Below are positions 1-6,907 of a stretch of DNA of 30,767 bases, one piece after another. Source of the stretch: an uncultured Oscillibacter sp. (GTDB taxonomy: Bacteria; Bacillota; Clostridia; Oscillospirales; Oscillospiraceae); assembly GCA_910587875.1 (NCBI GenBank), contig CAJUOD010000024.1, positions 1-30,767 on the forward strand, written 5' to 3'. The position numbers were made by a program, and so were the translations under genes. Positions within the stretch are counted from its first letter, which is position 1. Every line of letters starts with the position of its first letter. The notes below the pieces were generated by a model. The model had not been told where the DNA came from, made no database searches, and was given only the letters and a program-made list of their open reading frames with translations.

Positions 1-1
1 C

Positions 2-1369
2 TCCAAGCTCTTGGCCCGGGAGGGCATCAAGCACAACCTCCTCAACGCCAAGCACCACGAGAAGGAGGCGGAGATCGTGGCCCAGGCGGGCAAGCTGGGG
101 GCCGTCACCGTGGCCACCAACATGGCGGGCCGCGGCACCGACATCATGCTGGGGGGCAACGCCGAGTACCTGGCCCGGGCGGACCTGACCAAGGCGGGGT
201 ATTCCGAGGAGGTCATCGTGGACGCCACGGGCTACGCCGACACGGACAATCAGGAAATTCTGGAAGCCCGGAAGCTCTTCGCCGAGAAGCTGGCCCAGCA
301 CAAGGCGGAGATCGCCAGCGAGGCGGACCAGGTCCGGGAGGCCGGAGGCCTCTTCATCATCGGCACGGAGCGCCACGAGTCCCGCCGGATTGACAACCAG
401 CTCCGGGGCCGGGCAGGCCGCCAGGGGGACCCCGGCGAGACCCGGTTCTACATCTCCCTGGAGGACGATTTGATGCGCCTCTTCGGCGGGGACCGGATCA
501 CCAACATGATGGAGCGGTTCGACCTAGATGAGGACACGCCCATCGAAAATAAAATGCTGACCCGCGCCATCGAAAACGCCCAGACCACTGTGGAGTCCCG
601 GAACTTCCAGTCCCGGAAATCCGTGCTGGAATACGACGACGTGATGAACAAGCAGCGGGAGCTGATCTACAGCCAGCGCCGCCAGGTCCTGGACGGCATG
701 GACATCAAGGACACGGTGCTGAACATGATGCACACCTCCATCGGGAACCACGTCAGCCTGGCCTTCGGCGAACAGCAGCATTTGGACGCCGCCGGATACC
801 GGGAGATGCTCCGGGGCTTGGAGGGCATGTACTTCGCCAAGGGCGCCGTGAGCATCCCCGAGGCCGAGATCTCCCAAAAGAGCCAGGAGGACTTCGACGA
901 GGCCTTCATTGCCGCCGCCGAGGGCTTCTATGAGAACAAGGAGGCGGAGATTACCAGCCCCATTATGCGGGAGCTGGAGCGGGTCATCATGCTCCGGGTG
1001 GTGGATGAGTACTGGATGGACCACATCGACGCCATGGACGACCTGAAACAGGGCATCCGGCTCCAGTCCTACGGCAACAACAACCCGGTGGACGTGTACA
1101 AGCGGGAGTCCCTGGACATGTTCGAGGAGATGATCGCCGCCATCCAGGACGAGACCGTCCGGCGGCTGTACTCCGTGCGCCTGCGGAAGGACGAGGAGGT
1201 CAAGCGGGAGCGCGTGGCCAAGGGCATGGTGGAAAACGTCGGCGGCGACGGCACCAAGCCGAAAAAGCAGCCCACCCGGGTGGTGAAGATCGGCCGGAAT
1301 GACCCCTGCCCCTGCGGCAGCGGGCTGAAGTGGAAGAAGTGTACTTGTCCTGAATACCATCAAAATTGA
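2..1369 (+). CDS. secA: Protein translocase ATPase SecA, 3' part (5' end outside the window)
   Basis: SecA is the cytosolic ATPase that pushes preproteins through the SecYEG channel. The reading frame is open from base 2, so the TTG at 11 is not a start; about 455 C-terminal residues are present. Visible in order: the end of the second nucleotide-binding fold (NAKHHEKEAEIVAQAG, then TNMAGRGTDI), the conserved arginine-finger stretch GTERHESRRIDNQLRGRAGRQGDPG, the helical scaffold and wing region (VLEYDDVMNKQRELIYSQRR, and later VDEYWMDHIDAMDDLKQGI), a basic linker, and a C-terminal SEC-C zinc motif. The zinc motif reads C-P-C-x8-C-T-C, whereas the common form is CxC-x8-C-H or C-C, so the fourth ligand is shifted by one residue. 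The identification is secure. Confidence 0.98.
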   Translation, partial: SKLLAREGIKHNLLNAKHHEKEAEIVAQAGKLGAVTVATNMAGRGTDIMLGGNAEYLARADLTKAGYSEEVIVDATGYADTDNQEILEARKLFAEKLAQHKAEIASEADQVREAGGLFIIGTERHESRRIDNQLRGRAGRQGDPGETRFYISLEDDLMRLFGGDRITNMMERFDLDEDTPIENKMLTRAIENAQTTVESRNFQSRKSVLEYDDVMNKQRELIYSQRRQVLDGMDIKDTVLNMMHTSIGNHVSLAFGEQQHLDAAGYREMLRGLEGMYFAKGAVSIPEAEISQKSQEDFDEAFIAAAEGFYENKEAEITSPIMRELERVIMLRVVDEYWMDHIDAMDDLKQGIRLQSYGNNNPVDVYKRESLDMFEEMIAAIQDETVRRLYSVRLRKDEEVKRERVAKGMVENVGGDGTKPKKQPTRVVKIGRNDPCPCGSGLKWKKCTCPEYHQN

Positions 1370-1437
1370 TGGAGTTTGTACTCGCCCTTCGGGCGGGGCG
1401 GCCCCTGCCATGAAGATGGCTGGGCAATGCACCCCCC

Positions 1438-1464
1438 ATTCTCTCTTTTGCGAAAAGAGAGAAT
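1438..1464. repeat. Perfect inverted repeat, 12-bp arms, 3-nt loop
   Basis: The arm ATTCTCTCTTTT (1438-1449), loop GCG, and arm AAAAGAGAGAAT (1453-1464) are exact reverse complements. It has the same style (pyrimidine-rich arm, tiny loop, perfect 12-bp match) as the palindrome at 13724-13749, which suggests a shared class of extragenic palindrome. No T tract follows, so termination is not its obvious role. Confidence 0.75.
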
Positions 1465-1620
1465 GCGCCGTGCGCGGTGGAAGAGAGAAAACGAGGGGCG
1501 CGGAAGTTGTGCTTCCGGTTTCACGAATGTCTTCTACCCGCGGCGTAATTTTAGCGGGAGTGGGCAAAGACTGAATGGACCGCCTTCCTCTTTCCGCTGC
1601 CGCTCATGTGGCGCTTGTAG

Positions 1621-1642
1621 GGGCGGACCTGTGTGTCCGCCC
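1621..1642. repeat. Inverted repeat, 8-bp GC-rich arms
   Basis: GGGCGGAC and GTCCGCCC flank the 6-base loop CTGTGT, preceded by GTAG. Short palindromes of this GGGCGGAC style are, from memory, scattered between genes in gut clostridia; this window has one copy. It lies just upstream of the ribosome binding site of the gene starting at 1680. Confidence 0.55.
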
Positions 1643-1679
1643 TTCCCTGCGGGCCTTTGAAAGGAAAGGACTACCACAT

Positions 1680-1958
1680 ATGGACAAGAATAACGACAGC
1701 GTCCTCTTTTTGCTCCAGGATATCAAAGAAATCCTGCTGGGAATCGCCCTGATTTTGCTGGCTGTTGCTGTGGGCGTCATGGAACGGCTTTTGAGAGATG
1801 CGGATTTCGAGGTCGGGGGTATCTGTTTGATGGTGTCTATTTTACTTTTTGCCTATGGAGGCTTCCACGTCTGGAACGGCTGGACCGCCCACAAGCTGAT
1901 GGAAAAGAACGCCGAACCCCAAAAACAGGAGGAACAGGGAGGTCCCCATGCCCTTTGA
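1680..1958 (+). CDS. Small two-helix membrane protein, function unknown
   Basis: This 92-residue protein is not recognised as a named family. It opens with a charged stretch (MDKNNDS), then has a hydrophobic helix at about residues 17-37 (ILLGIALILLAVAVGV) and a second at about residues 49-65 (GICLMVSILLFAYGGF). It ends in a hydrophilic Lys/Glu/Gln-rich tail. The ATG at 1680 is chosen over the in-frame start at 1575 because a purine-rich ribosome site (AAGGAAAGGA, 1661-1670) precedes it and the extra 35 codons would run through the palindromic spacer. Its last 11 bases overlap the start of the PgeF-like gene, so the two are probably translationally coupled. A membrane location is inferred from the two helices only. 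Confidence 0.75.
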   Translation: MDKNNDSVLFLLQDIKEILLGIALILLAVAVGVMERLLRDADFEVGGICLMVSILLFAYGGFHVWNGWTAHKLMEKNAEPQKQEEQGGPHAL

Positions 1959-2757
1959 AACCCATGAACAAAACGGCTTGGTCTGGCTGACCGCTTCCAA
2001 TCTGAGCGGCGTCCACCATGGCTTTTCCACCCGCCTGGGCGGGGTCTCCCCGGCCCCCTGGGACAGCCTGAACCTCCGCCCCGGCATGGGGGACGGGCGG
2101 GAGGCCCTTTTGGAAAACTATCGCCGCTTCTGCGCCGCCATCGGGGCGGATCTCGAGCGGACCGTCCTCTCCCGGCAGGTCCACGAGACCAACGTCCGGG
2201 TCTGCACCGAGGCCGACGCCGGGAAGGGCCTCTTCCGGGAGCGTGACTATGACAGCGCCGACGCGCTGGTCACCGATGTTCCCGGTTTGACCCTCTTCGT
2301 CTTCTCCGCCGACTGCGGGACGGTGCTCCTCCACGACCCGGACGCCGGGGCCGTAGGGGCCGCTCACGCCGGGTGGCGGGGCTGCGCCGGGGGCATCGTG
2401 GAGAAGACCGTCCAAGAAATGGCCCGTCTCTATGGATCCAGGCCGGAGCGGCTCCAAGCCGCCCTGGGGCCCTGCATCGGGCAGTGCTGCTTTGAGAGCG
2501 ACGAGGACGTCCCCGCCGCCATGCGGGAGGCCCTGGGCCGGGAGGCGGAGCCGTATCTCGAAAGGCGAGGCCCCAAGTGGCACGTGGACCTGGAGGGTTT
2601 AAACCGCCAATGGCTTCTCCGGTCGGGAGTCCTGCCGGAAAATATCGAAGCCTCCGGCCTCTGCACCGCCTGCCGCCGGGACCTGTTCTGGTCCCACCGG
2701 AAGCTGGGGGAGGCCCGGGGCGTCCAATGCGCGGCCATTACGGCCGGAGTGAAATAG
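1948..2757 (+). CDS. pgeF: Peptidoglycan editing factor / multicopper-oxidase-fold purine phosphorylase family protein (YfiH/YlmD, DUF152)
   Basis: This 269-residue protein belongs to the COG1496 family, variously described as laccase-domain protein, adenosine/purine nucleoside phosphorylase and, in E. coli, the peptidoglycan editing factor PgeF. The metal/active-site pattern is complete: His79 in SRQVHETNV, Cys123 in FSADCGT and His140 in AAHAGWRG. A conserved LGPCIGQCCFE segment follows. Length is normal for the family. It starts inside the preceding membrane protein gene with an 11-base overlap, using the site GGAGG at 1938-1942. The next gene begins 10 bases after its stop. Which substrate is used in vivo cannot be told from sequence. 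Confidence 0.93.
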   Translation: MPFETHEQNGLVWLTASNLSGVHHGFSTRLGGVSPAPWDSLNLRPGMGDGREALLENYRRFCAAIGADLERTVLSRQVHETNVRVCTEADAGKGLFRERDYDSADALVTDVPGLTLFVFSADCGTVLLHDPDAGAVGAAHAGWRGCAGGIVEKTVQEMARLYGSRPERLQAALGPCIGQCCFESDEDVPAAMREALGREAEPYLERRGPKWHVDLEGLNRQWLLRSGVLPENIEASGLCTACRRDLFWSHRKLGEARGVQCAAITAGVK

Positions 2758-2767
2758 GATCGGTTTT

Positions 2768-4297
2768 ATGAAGCTATCAAAGATCATGGCCGTCGCGCTG
2801 GCGGTGGCCTGTCTGCTGACGGGCTGCTGGCAGGAGGAGCCCCCGGAGGAGCCGGAGGACGCGCTGCCGCCCTTTGAGGCGGAGGAGCCGGTGAAGGAGG
2901 CCAAGTCCGTCCTGCCGGAGCGCTTCGCCCTGCCCTGCATGCCGGGGCGGACCCTGGACCCCATCGACTGCGCCGACGGGATGCAGCAGGTGGCGGCGTC
3001 CCTGCTGTACGAGGGCCTGTTCCGCCTGGACGGGCGTTTCGAGCCCCAGCCCTGCCTGTGCGTCAGCTACACCCATGACGACGCCGCCCTCCGCTACACC
3101 TTTGACCTCCGCCCGGGAGTGGAGTTCTCGGACGGCTCGCCTCTGACGGCCCGGGATGTGAAGGCCAGCCTGGACCGGGCCAGGGATTCCGACCGCTACC
3201 GGAGCCGCCTTGCCGGGATTTCCTCCGTCAGCGCCAATGGGGACAGCGTGACCGTCTCCCTGAGCAGCCCCAACGCCGCCCTGGCCGCCCTGCTGGACGT
3301 GCCCATTGTGAAGTCCGGGACCCAGGAGGGCCCGGCCCCTATCGGTACCGGCCCCTACTTCTACGCCGAGGAGGAGACCGGGGCCTACCTCATCGCCAAC
3401 CAGTCCTGGTGGCGGGGGGAGAGCCAGCCCGTGGACCGGATCGCCCTGGTGGAGGCCCCGGACGACGACGCCATGCTCTACCGCTTTTCCTCCCACGAGG
3501 TCCAGCTCATCACGGCGGACCTCACCGGCGTGCTGGCGGTGAGCACCACCGGCAGCGTGGGCTGCGCGGACGCGGACACCACGGTCATGCAGTATATAGG
3601 CTGCAACACCGCCCGGGCGCCCCTGGACAGCCCCTCCCTCCGGCGGGCCCTGTCAGCGGGGATTGACCGGGAGAATATCGCAGGAGCCTACCTCTCGGGC
3701 CACGGGAAGGCCGCGTTCTTCCCGGTGTCCCCGGTGTCCTCCCTGTATCCGGCGGCGCTGGAGGAGGCCTACTCTCCGGACGGCTTCTCCTCCGCCCTGA
3801 CGGAGAGCGGCTATGCCGCCGAAGCCCCTCTGACCCTGCTGGTGAACGAGGAGAACGGCTTTAAAACCGCCATCGCCGCCCACCTGGCGGAGAGCTGGAC
3901 CGCCGGGGGCGTGCCAGTGGAGGTCCGGGCCCTGCCCTGGGAGGAGTACGCCGCCGCCCTGGCCGCCGGGGACTTCGACCTTTACTATGGGGAGGCCCGC
4001 CTCTCCGCCGACTGGAATTTGACCAGCCTGCTGGAGCCGGGCGGGGCGCTGAACTACGGCCACTGGTCCCACCCGGACACCAGCCGCCTCCTACAAGAGC
4101 TGGCCGGGGCCCAGGACCGGACGGCGGCCATGCGGGCCCTGTGCGCCCACCTGAAGGACCAGGTCCCCATTCTGCCGGTGTGCTTCAAGTCCACCTCCGT
4201 GCTGACCCAGGCGGGGGTGGCGGAGGGCCTCCAGCCCACGGCGGCGGAGCCCTTCTACGCCCTGGGGCAGTGCGTGATCCACCTGAAAGAGAAGTGA
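2768..4297 (+). CDS. ABC transporter substrate-binding lipoprotein, family 5 (oligopeptide/dipeptide type)
   Basis: This 509-residue extracytoplasmic binding protein belongs to the OppA/DppA group, which captures peptides or similar small solutes for an ABC importer. The N-terminus is a typical lipoprotein signal (hydrophobic core, then LLTGC with the lipidated Cys at residue 20), followed by a very acidic Pro/Glu-rich linker (about residues 22-40). The family-5 fold is supported by YEGLFRLDG, LRPGVEFSDGSPLTARDVKASLDRA and IGTGPYFY. No permease or ATPase gene is nearby, so it either shares a transporter encoded elsewhere or acts as an orphan receptor. It probably forms one operon with the two preceding genes, ending at the hairpin just downstream. 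Substrate unknown. Confidence 0.9.
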   Translation: MKLSKIMAVALAVACLLTGCWQEEPPEEPEDALPPFEAEEPVKEAKSVLPERFALPCMPGRTLDPIDCADGMQQVAASLLYEGLFRLDGRFEPQPCLCVSYTHDDAALRYTFDLRPGVEFSDGSPLTARDVKASLDRARDSDRYRSRLAGISSVSANGDSVTVSLSSPNAALAALLDVPIVKSGTQEGPAPIGTGPYFYAEEETGAYLIANQSWWRGESQPVDRIALVEAPDDDAMLYRFSSHEVQLITADLTGVLAVSTTGSVGCADADTTVMQYIGCNTARAPLDSPSLRRALSAGIDRENIAGAYLSGHGKAAFFPVSPVSSLYPAALEEAYSPDGFSSALTESGYAAEAPLTLLVNEENGFKTAIAAHLAESWTAGGVPVEVRALPWEEYAAALAAGDFDLYYGEARLSADWNLTSLLEPGGALNYGHWSHPDTSRLLQELAGAQDRTAAMRALCAHLKDQVPILPVCFKSTSVLTQAGVAEGLQPTAAEPFYALGQCVIHLKEK

Positions 4298-4298
4298 C

Positions 4299-4332
4299 GA
4301 AGAGGCTCCCGGCCTGAGCCGGGGGCCTCTTC
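4299..4332 (+). terminator. Hairpin terminator after the binding-protein gene
   Basis: Arms GAAGAGGCTCCCGGC (4299-4313) and GCCGGGGGCCTCTTC (4318-4332) pair over 15 bp with one G-U pair and a CTGA loop, two bases after the stop codon. The following T run is weak (TTG), so efficiency is uncertain. Confidence 0.75.
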
Positions 4333-4347
4333 TTGAAAACGGACGTG

Positions 4348-4381
4348 AAAAGGCCGCCGTGTCAAAAACACGGCGGCCTTT
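4348..4381 (-). terminator. Intrinsic terminator of rpsU
   Basis: Arms of 14 bp (AAAGGCCGCCGTGT at 4349-4362 and its exact complement at 4368-4381) around a 5-base loop. Read on the - strand the stem is followed by TTTTC, and it sits 8 bases past the rpsU stop, so it terminates rpsU. It may also back up the + strand terminator just before it. Confidence 0.88.
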
Positions 4382-4389
4382 CAAGCTGC

Positions 4390-4572
4390 TTAGTAGTAAC
4401 GCTTCTTGTTCTTGCGGGCGGCCTCAGACTTCTTGCGCCGCTTCACGCTGGGACTCTCATAATGCTCTCTTTTCCGGACCTCGGCCAGGACGCCGGCCTT
4501 GGCGCAGCTGCGCTTGAAACGCTTCAGCGCGCTGTCGATGGATTCATTTTCCTTCACATGGATCTCAGACAT
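4390..4572 (-). CDS. rpsU: 30S ribosomal protein S21
   Basis: S21 is a small, very basic protein of the 30S platform, needed for efficient initiation. The 60-residue product has the family hallmarks: an N-terminal VKENESIDSALKRFKR, then EVRKREHYESPSVKRRKKSEAARKN and a basic C-terminus. Length is normal. The start is supported by a strong purine-rich site on the - strand (GGAGGGAGGG) about 10 bases upstream. The gene stands alone between its own promoter and terminator and points away from leuA. The usual clostridial neighbour (a YqeY-like gene) is not next to it here. Confidence 0.98.
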   Translation of the reverse strand: MSEIHVKENESIDSALKRFKRSCAKAGVLAEVRKREHYESPSVKRRKKSEAARKNKKRYY

Positions 4573-4651
4573 CTATATTTTCCCTCCCTCCGAGGTATCC
4601 GGCTAACTCCAGGATACTTTAAGGGCCATGTATTATGGCTTCAACATCGCT

Positions 4652-4680
4652 ATTATACAGATTTGGAGGAAACTTGTCAA
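4652..4680 (-). promoter_or_regulatory. Consensus sigma-A promoter for rpsU
   Basis: On the - strand, TTGACA (4680-4675) is followed by exactly 17 bases and then TATAAT (4657-4652). Both hexamers are 6/6 matches to consensus. The predicted transcript starts about 70 bases before the rpsU ATG. This fits a gene that is expressed at a very high level. Confidence 0.95.
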
Positions 4681-4823
4681 GAGCAATTCCAAAATCTCTG
4701 TTTCATATAATCTGCCCGGGAAGCGGGGCGGAAAATCAGGGAATTTTTTACCGGAAAAGGGCCTGTATCCCGCCCAGGACGGCGCTTTTGGCGAAAATGA
4801 CGAAGAAAACAAAAAATTTTCTA

Positions 4824-4852
4824 TTGACAAACTGCCGAAAATCCTGTATCTT
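4824..4852 (+). promoter_or_regulatory. Sigma-A promoter of the leucine operon
   Basis: TTGACA (4824-4829), a 17-base spacer and TATCTT (4847-4852). It fires into the T-box leader and diverges from the rpsU promoter; the two -35 boxes are about 145 bases apart. The ~140-base stretch between them holds no gene or further motif that I can support. Confidence 0.88.
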
Positions 4853-4859
4853 TATGCCC

Positions 4860-5138
4860 AACAGCAAAGCAACGAAACGCGATGACAGGGAGAAAGTCCT
4901 TTTCCGTACGCTTCAGAGAGCCGCCGGATGCTGCGAGACGGCGCGGAGGGGGAGGACGTCACTGGCCCTCGAGCGGTTCCGCTGAGACCCCCGGTTTAGG
5001 CGGAGACGGCCGGCCTCGTTATTGGCCAAAGCCTTGTTTGAGGCTGTGAGGGCCGTTGGGCAACCGGCGGCTGAACCAGGGTGGTACCGCGTGTTGATTG
5101 ACACGCCCCTGACTCCAAGGAGTCGGGGGCGTTTTCTT
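4860..5138 (+). promoter_or_regulatory. T-box leader sensing uncharged leucyl-tRNA
   Basis: T-box leaders bind a tRNA and read its charging state; uncharged tRNA stabilises an antiterminator and lets transcription continue. Visible elements: the Stem I apical AGAGAG (4915-4920) with the following GATGCTGCGAGACGG platform-like segment; a specifier CTC (4968-4970), a leucine codon, followed by GAGC as is usual after specifiers; the T-box itself, AGGGTGGTACCGCG (5078-5091); the complementary CGCCCCT (5104-5110), which is also the 5' arm of the terminator. The Leu specifier matches the leu genes downstream. The exact fold of Stems I-III was not computed. Confidence 0.95.
5104..5138 (+). terminator. 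T-box-controlled terminator
   Basis: CGCCCCTGACTCC (5104-5116) pairs with GGAGTCGGGGGCG (5119-5131) with one G-U pair, followed by TTTTCTT. The 5' arm can pair instead with the T-box sequence, giving the mutually exclusive antiterminator. leuA begins 47 bases further on. Confidence 0.92.
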
Positions 5139-5184
5139 ATCCCCTGACGGATCCGATACCATATTCTGCTAGGAGGACGCTTCC

Positions 5185-6870
5185 ATGAAACCCGGATTTG
5201 AAAAGTACATTCCCTTCCAGCCCCAGCCCATTCGGGGCCGCACCTGGCCGGACCGGAGAATTACCAAGGCTCCCGTCTGGTGCTCCGTGGACCTGCGGGA
5301 CGGCAACCAGGCGCTGATCGACCCCATGAATCTGGCGGAGAAGCTGGAGTATTTCCACACGCTGGTGGACATCGGGGTCAAGGAGATTGAGATTGGCTTC
5401 CCCTCCGCCAGCGAGACGGAGTATGAGATCTGCCGGGAGCTCATCGAGGGCGGGCACATCCCCGACGACGTGACCATCCAGGTGCTGGTCCAGGCCCGGG
5501 AGCACCTCATCCGGAAGACCTTTGAGGCCATCCGGGGCGCCAAGAACGTGATTCTCCACTTCTACAACTCCACCTCCACCCTCCAGCGGAAGGTGGTCTT
5601 CCACATGGACTGCGAGGGCATCACGAAAATCGCCACCGACGCGGCGGACCTGATCTACGAGATGAGCCAGCCCGTCATCGCCGAGGGCATGAACCTGCGC
5701 TACGAGTACTCTCCCGAGTCCTTCATGGGCACGGAGATGGACTATGCCGTGGAGATCTGCCAGGCCGTCCTGGACCACCTCCATGCCACGCCGGAGAAGA
5801 AGGTCATCCTGAACCTCCCCACCACAGTGGAGAACTGCATGCCCAACCAGTTTGCCGACATGCTGGAGTACTTCTGCCGGAAGATTCCCGGCCGGGATCG
5901 GGCCATCATCTCCCTCCATCCCCACAACGACCGGGGCTGCGGCGTGGCCACCACGGAGATGGGCCTGCTGGCCGGAGCCGACCGGGTGGAGGCCACCCTC
6001 TTCGGCAACGGCGAGCGCACCGGAAACGTGGACATGGTGACCCTGGCCATGAATATGTATACCCAGGGCGTGGACCCGGAGCTGGACTTCTCCAACATCA
6101 ATCAAATCAAAGAGATGTTCGAGCGGTGCACCAAGATGCCCGTAGGCGACCGCCAGCCCTACGCGGGCAAGCTGGTGTTCACGGCCTTCTCCGGCAGCCA
6201 CCAGGACGCCATCAACAAGGGCGTCCAGTATATGAAGACCTCCGGCACGGAGTACTGGGAGATCCCGTATCTCCCCATCGACCCCGCCGACGTGGGCCGG
6301 GAGTACGAGCCCATTATCCGCATCAACTCCCAGTCCGGCAAGGGCGGCGCGGCCTATATCATGGAGCACGACTTCGGCTTCGACCTGCCCAAGTCCATGC
6401 AGCCTGAGTTCGGCCACATCGTCCAGGTGGAGACGGACAAGGTGGGCAAGGAGGTCGCCCCGGAGCGGATCAACGAGCTGTTCCACCAGGAGTACGTGGA
6501 CATCCGCCGGCCCTATCAGCTCCTCAAGCACGCCTTCAAGGAGACCGTGGACGCCGAGGGCCACTCCCACGTGGCCTTCCAGGGGACCCTCCGGCACACG
6601 GACACGGTCTTCGAGGTCTCCGGCGAGGGCAACGGCCCCATCGACGCCTTCTTCAACGCCATCCAGGGAGAGAAAATTGACCGCTTCACCTTCCTGGACT
6701 ACACCTCCCACGCCATCACCGACGGTTCCGACTCCCAGGGCGTGGCGTATATTCTCCTTCAGGACCGGCGCACCGGCAAGCAGTACTGGGGCGTGGGCCT
6801 GAGCCACAACATCAACCTGGCGCCCCTCCGGGCCATCCTGTCCGCCATCAACCGGGCCAAGCGGGCGTAA
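5185..6870 (+). CDS. leuA: 2-isopropylmalate synthase, long (LeuA2) type
   Basis: This enzyme condenses acetyl-CoA with 2-oxoisovalerate, the committed step of leucine synthesis. The 561-residue length and the N-terminus (FQPQPIRGRTWPDRRITKAPVWCSVDLRDGNQALIDPM) are those of the long LeuA2 form known from yeast and actinobacteria, not the ~510-residue form of Bacillus. The DLRDGNQ motif and the HPHNDRGCG/EATLFGNGERTGNVD segments give the TIM-barrel metal site. The C-terminal ~140 residues match the LeuA dimerisation/leucine-feedback domain (VAFQGTLRHTDTVFEVSGEGNGPIDAFFNAI). The start is fixed by AGGAGG at 5171-5176. It is controlled by the upstream leucine T-box, and probably also allosterically by leucine (family knowledge). 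Confidence 0.97.
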   Translation: MKPGFEKYIPFQPQPIRGRTWPDRRITKAPVWCSVDLRDGNQALIDPMNLAEKLEYFHTLVDIGVKEIEIGFPSASETEYEICRELIEGGHIPDDVTIQVLVQAREHLIRKTFEAIRGAKNVILHFYNSTSTLQRKVVFHMDCEGITKIATDAADLIYEMSQPVIAEGMNLRYEYSPESFMGTEMDYAVEICQAVLDHLHATPEKKVILNLPTTVENCMPNQFADMLEYFCRKIPGRDRAIISLHPHNDRGCGVATTEMGLLAGADRVEATLFGNGERTGNVDMVTLAMNMYTQGVDPELDFSNINQIKEMFERCTKMPVGDRQPYAGKLVFTAFSGSHQDAINKGVQYMKTSGTEYWEIPYLPIDPADVGREYEPIIRINSQSGKGGAAYIMEHDFGFDLPKSMQPEFGHIVQVETDKVGKEVAPERINELFHQEYVDIRRPYQLLKHAFKETVDAEGHSHVAFQGTLRHTDTVFEVSGEGNGPIDAFFNAIQGEKIDRFTFLDYTSHAITDGSDSQGVAYILLQDRRTGKQYWGVGLSHNINLAPLRAILSAINRAKRA

Positions 6871-6907
6871 GCGGATATTCAAGAATCAATAAGGAGCGTG
6901 ACAACAA

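Larger units (their letters stand above)
1370..1679. repeat. Palindrome-rich spacer between secA and the next gene
   Basis: This 310-base spacer has no convincing gene. It carries five separate inverted repeats: CGCCC/GGGCG at 1383-1395, a perfect 12-bp-arm palindrome at 1438-1464, CGGAAG/CTTCCG at 1501-1517, CCCGC/GCGGG at 1537-1558 and GGGCGGAC/GTCCGCCC at 1621-1642. None has a good U tract, so they do not look like a plain secA terminator. The arrangement resembles mosaic repeated extragenic palindromes. Copy number elsewhere cannot be judged from this window. Confidence 0.6.

Noticed and set aside
1376..1660. A 94-codon open frame in the secA spacer
   Set aside because: It reads straight through the palindromes, has no ribosome site and yields a low-complexity product.
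4333..4985. Three short + strand frames across the rpsU/leuA divergent region
   Set aside because: They overlap rpsU, its promoter, the leu promoter and the T-box leader; none has a start context or recognisable product.
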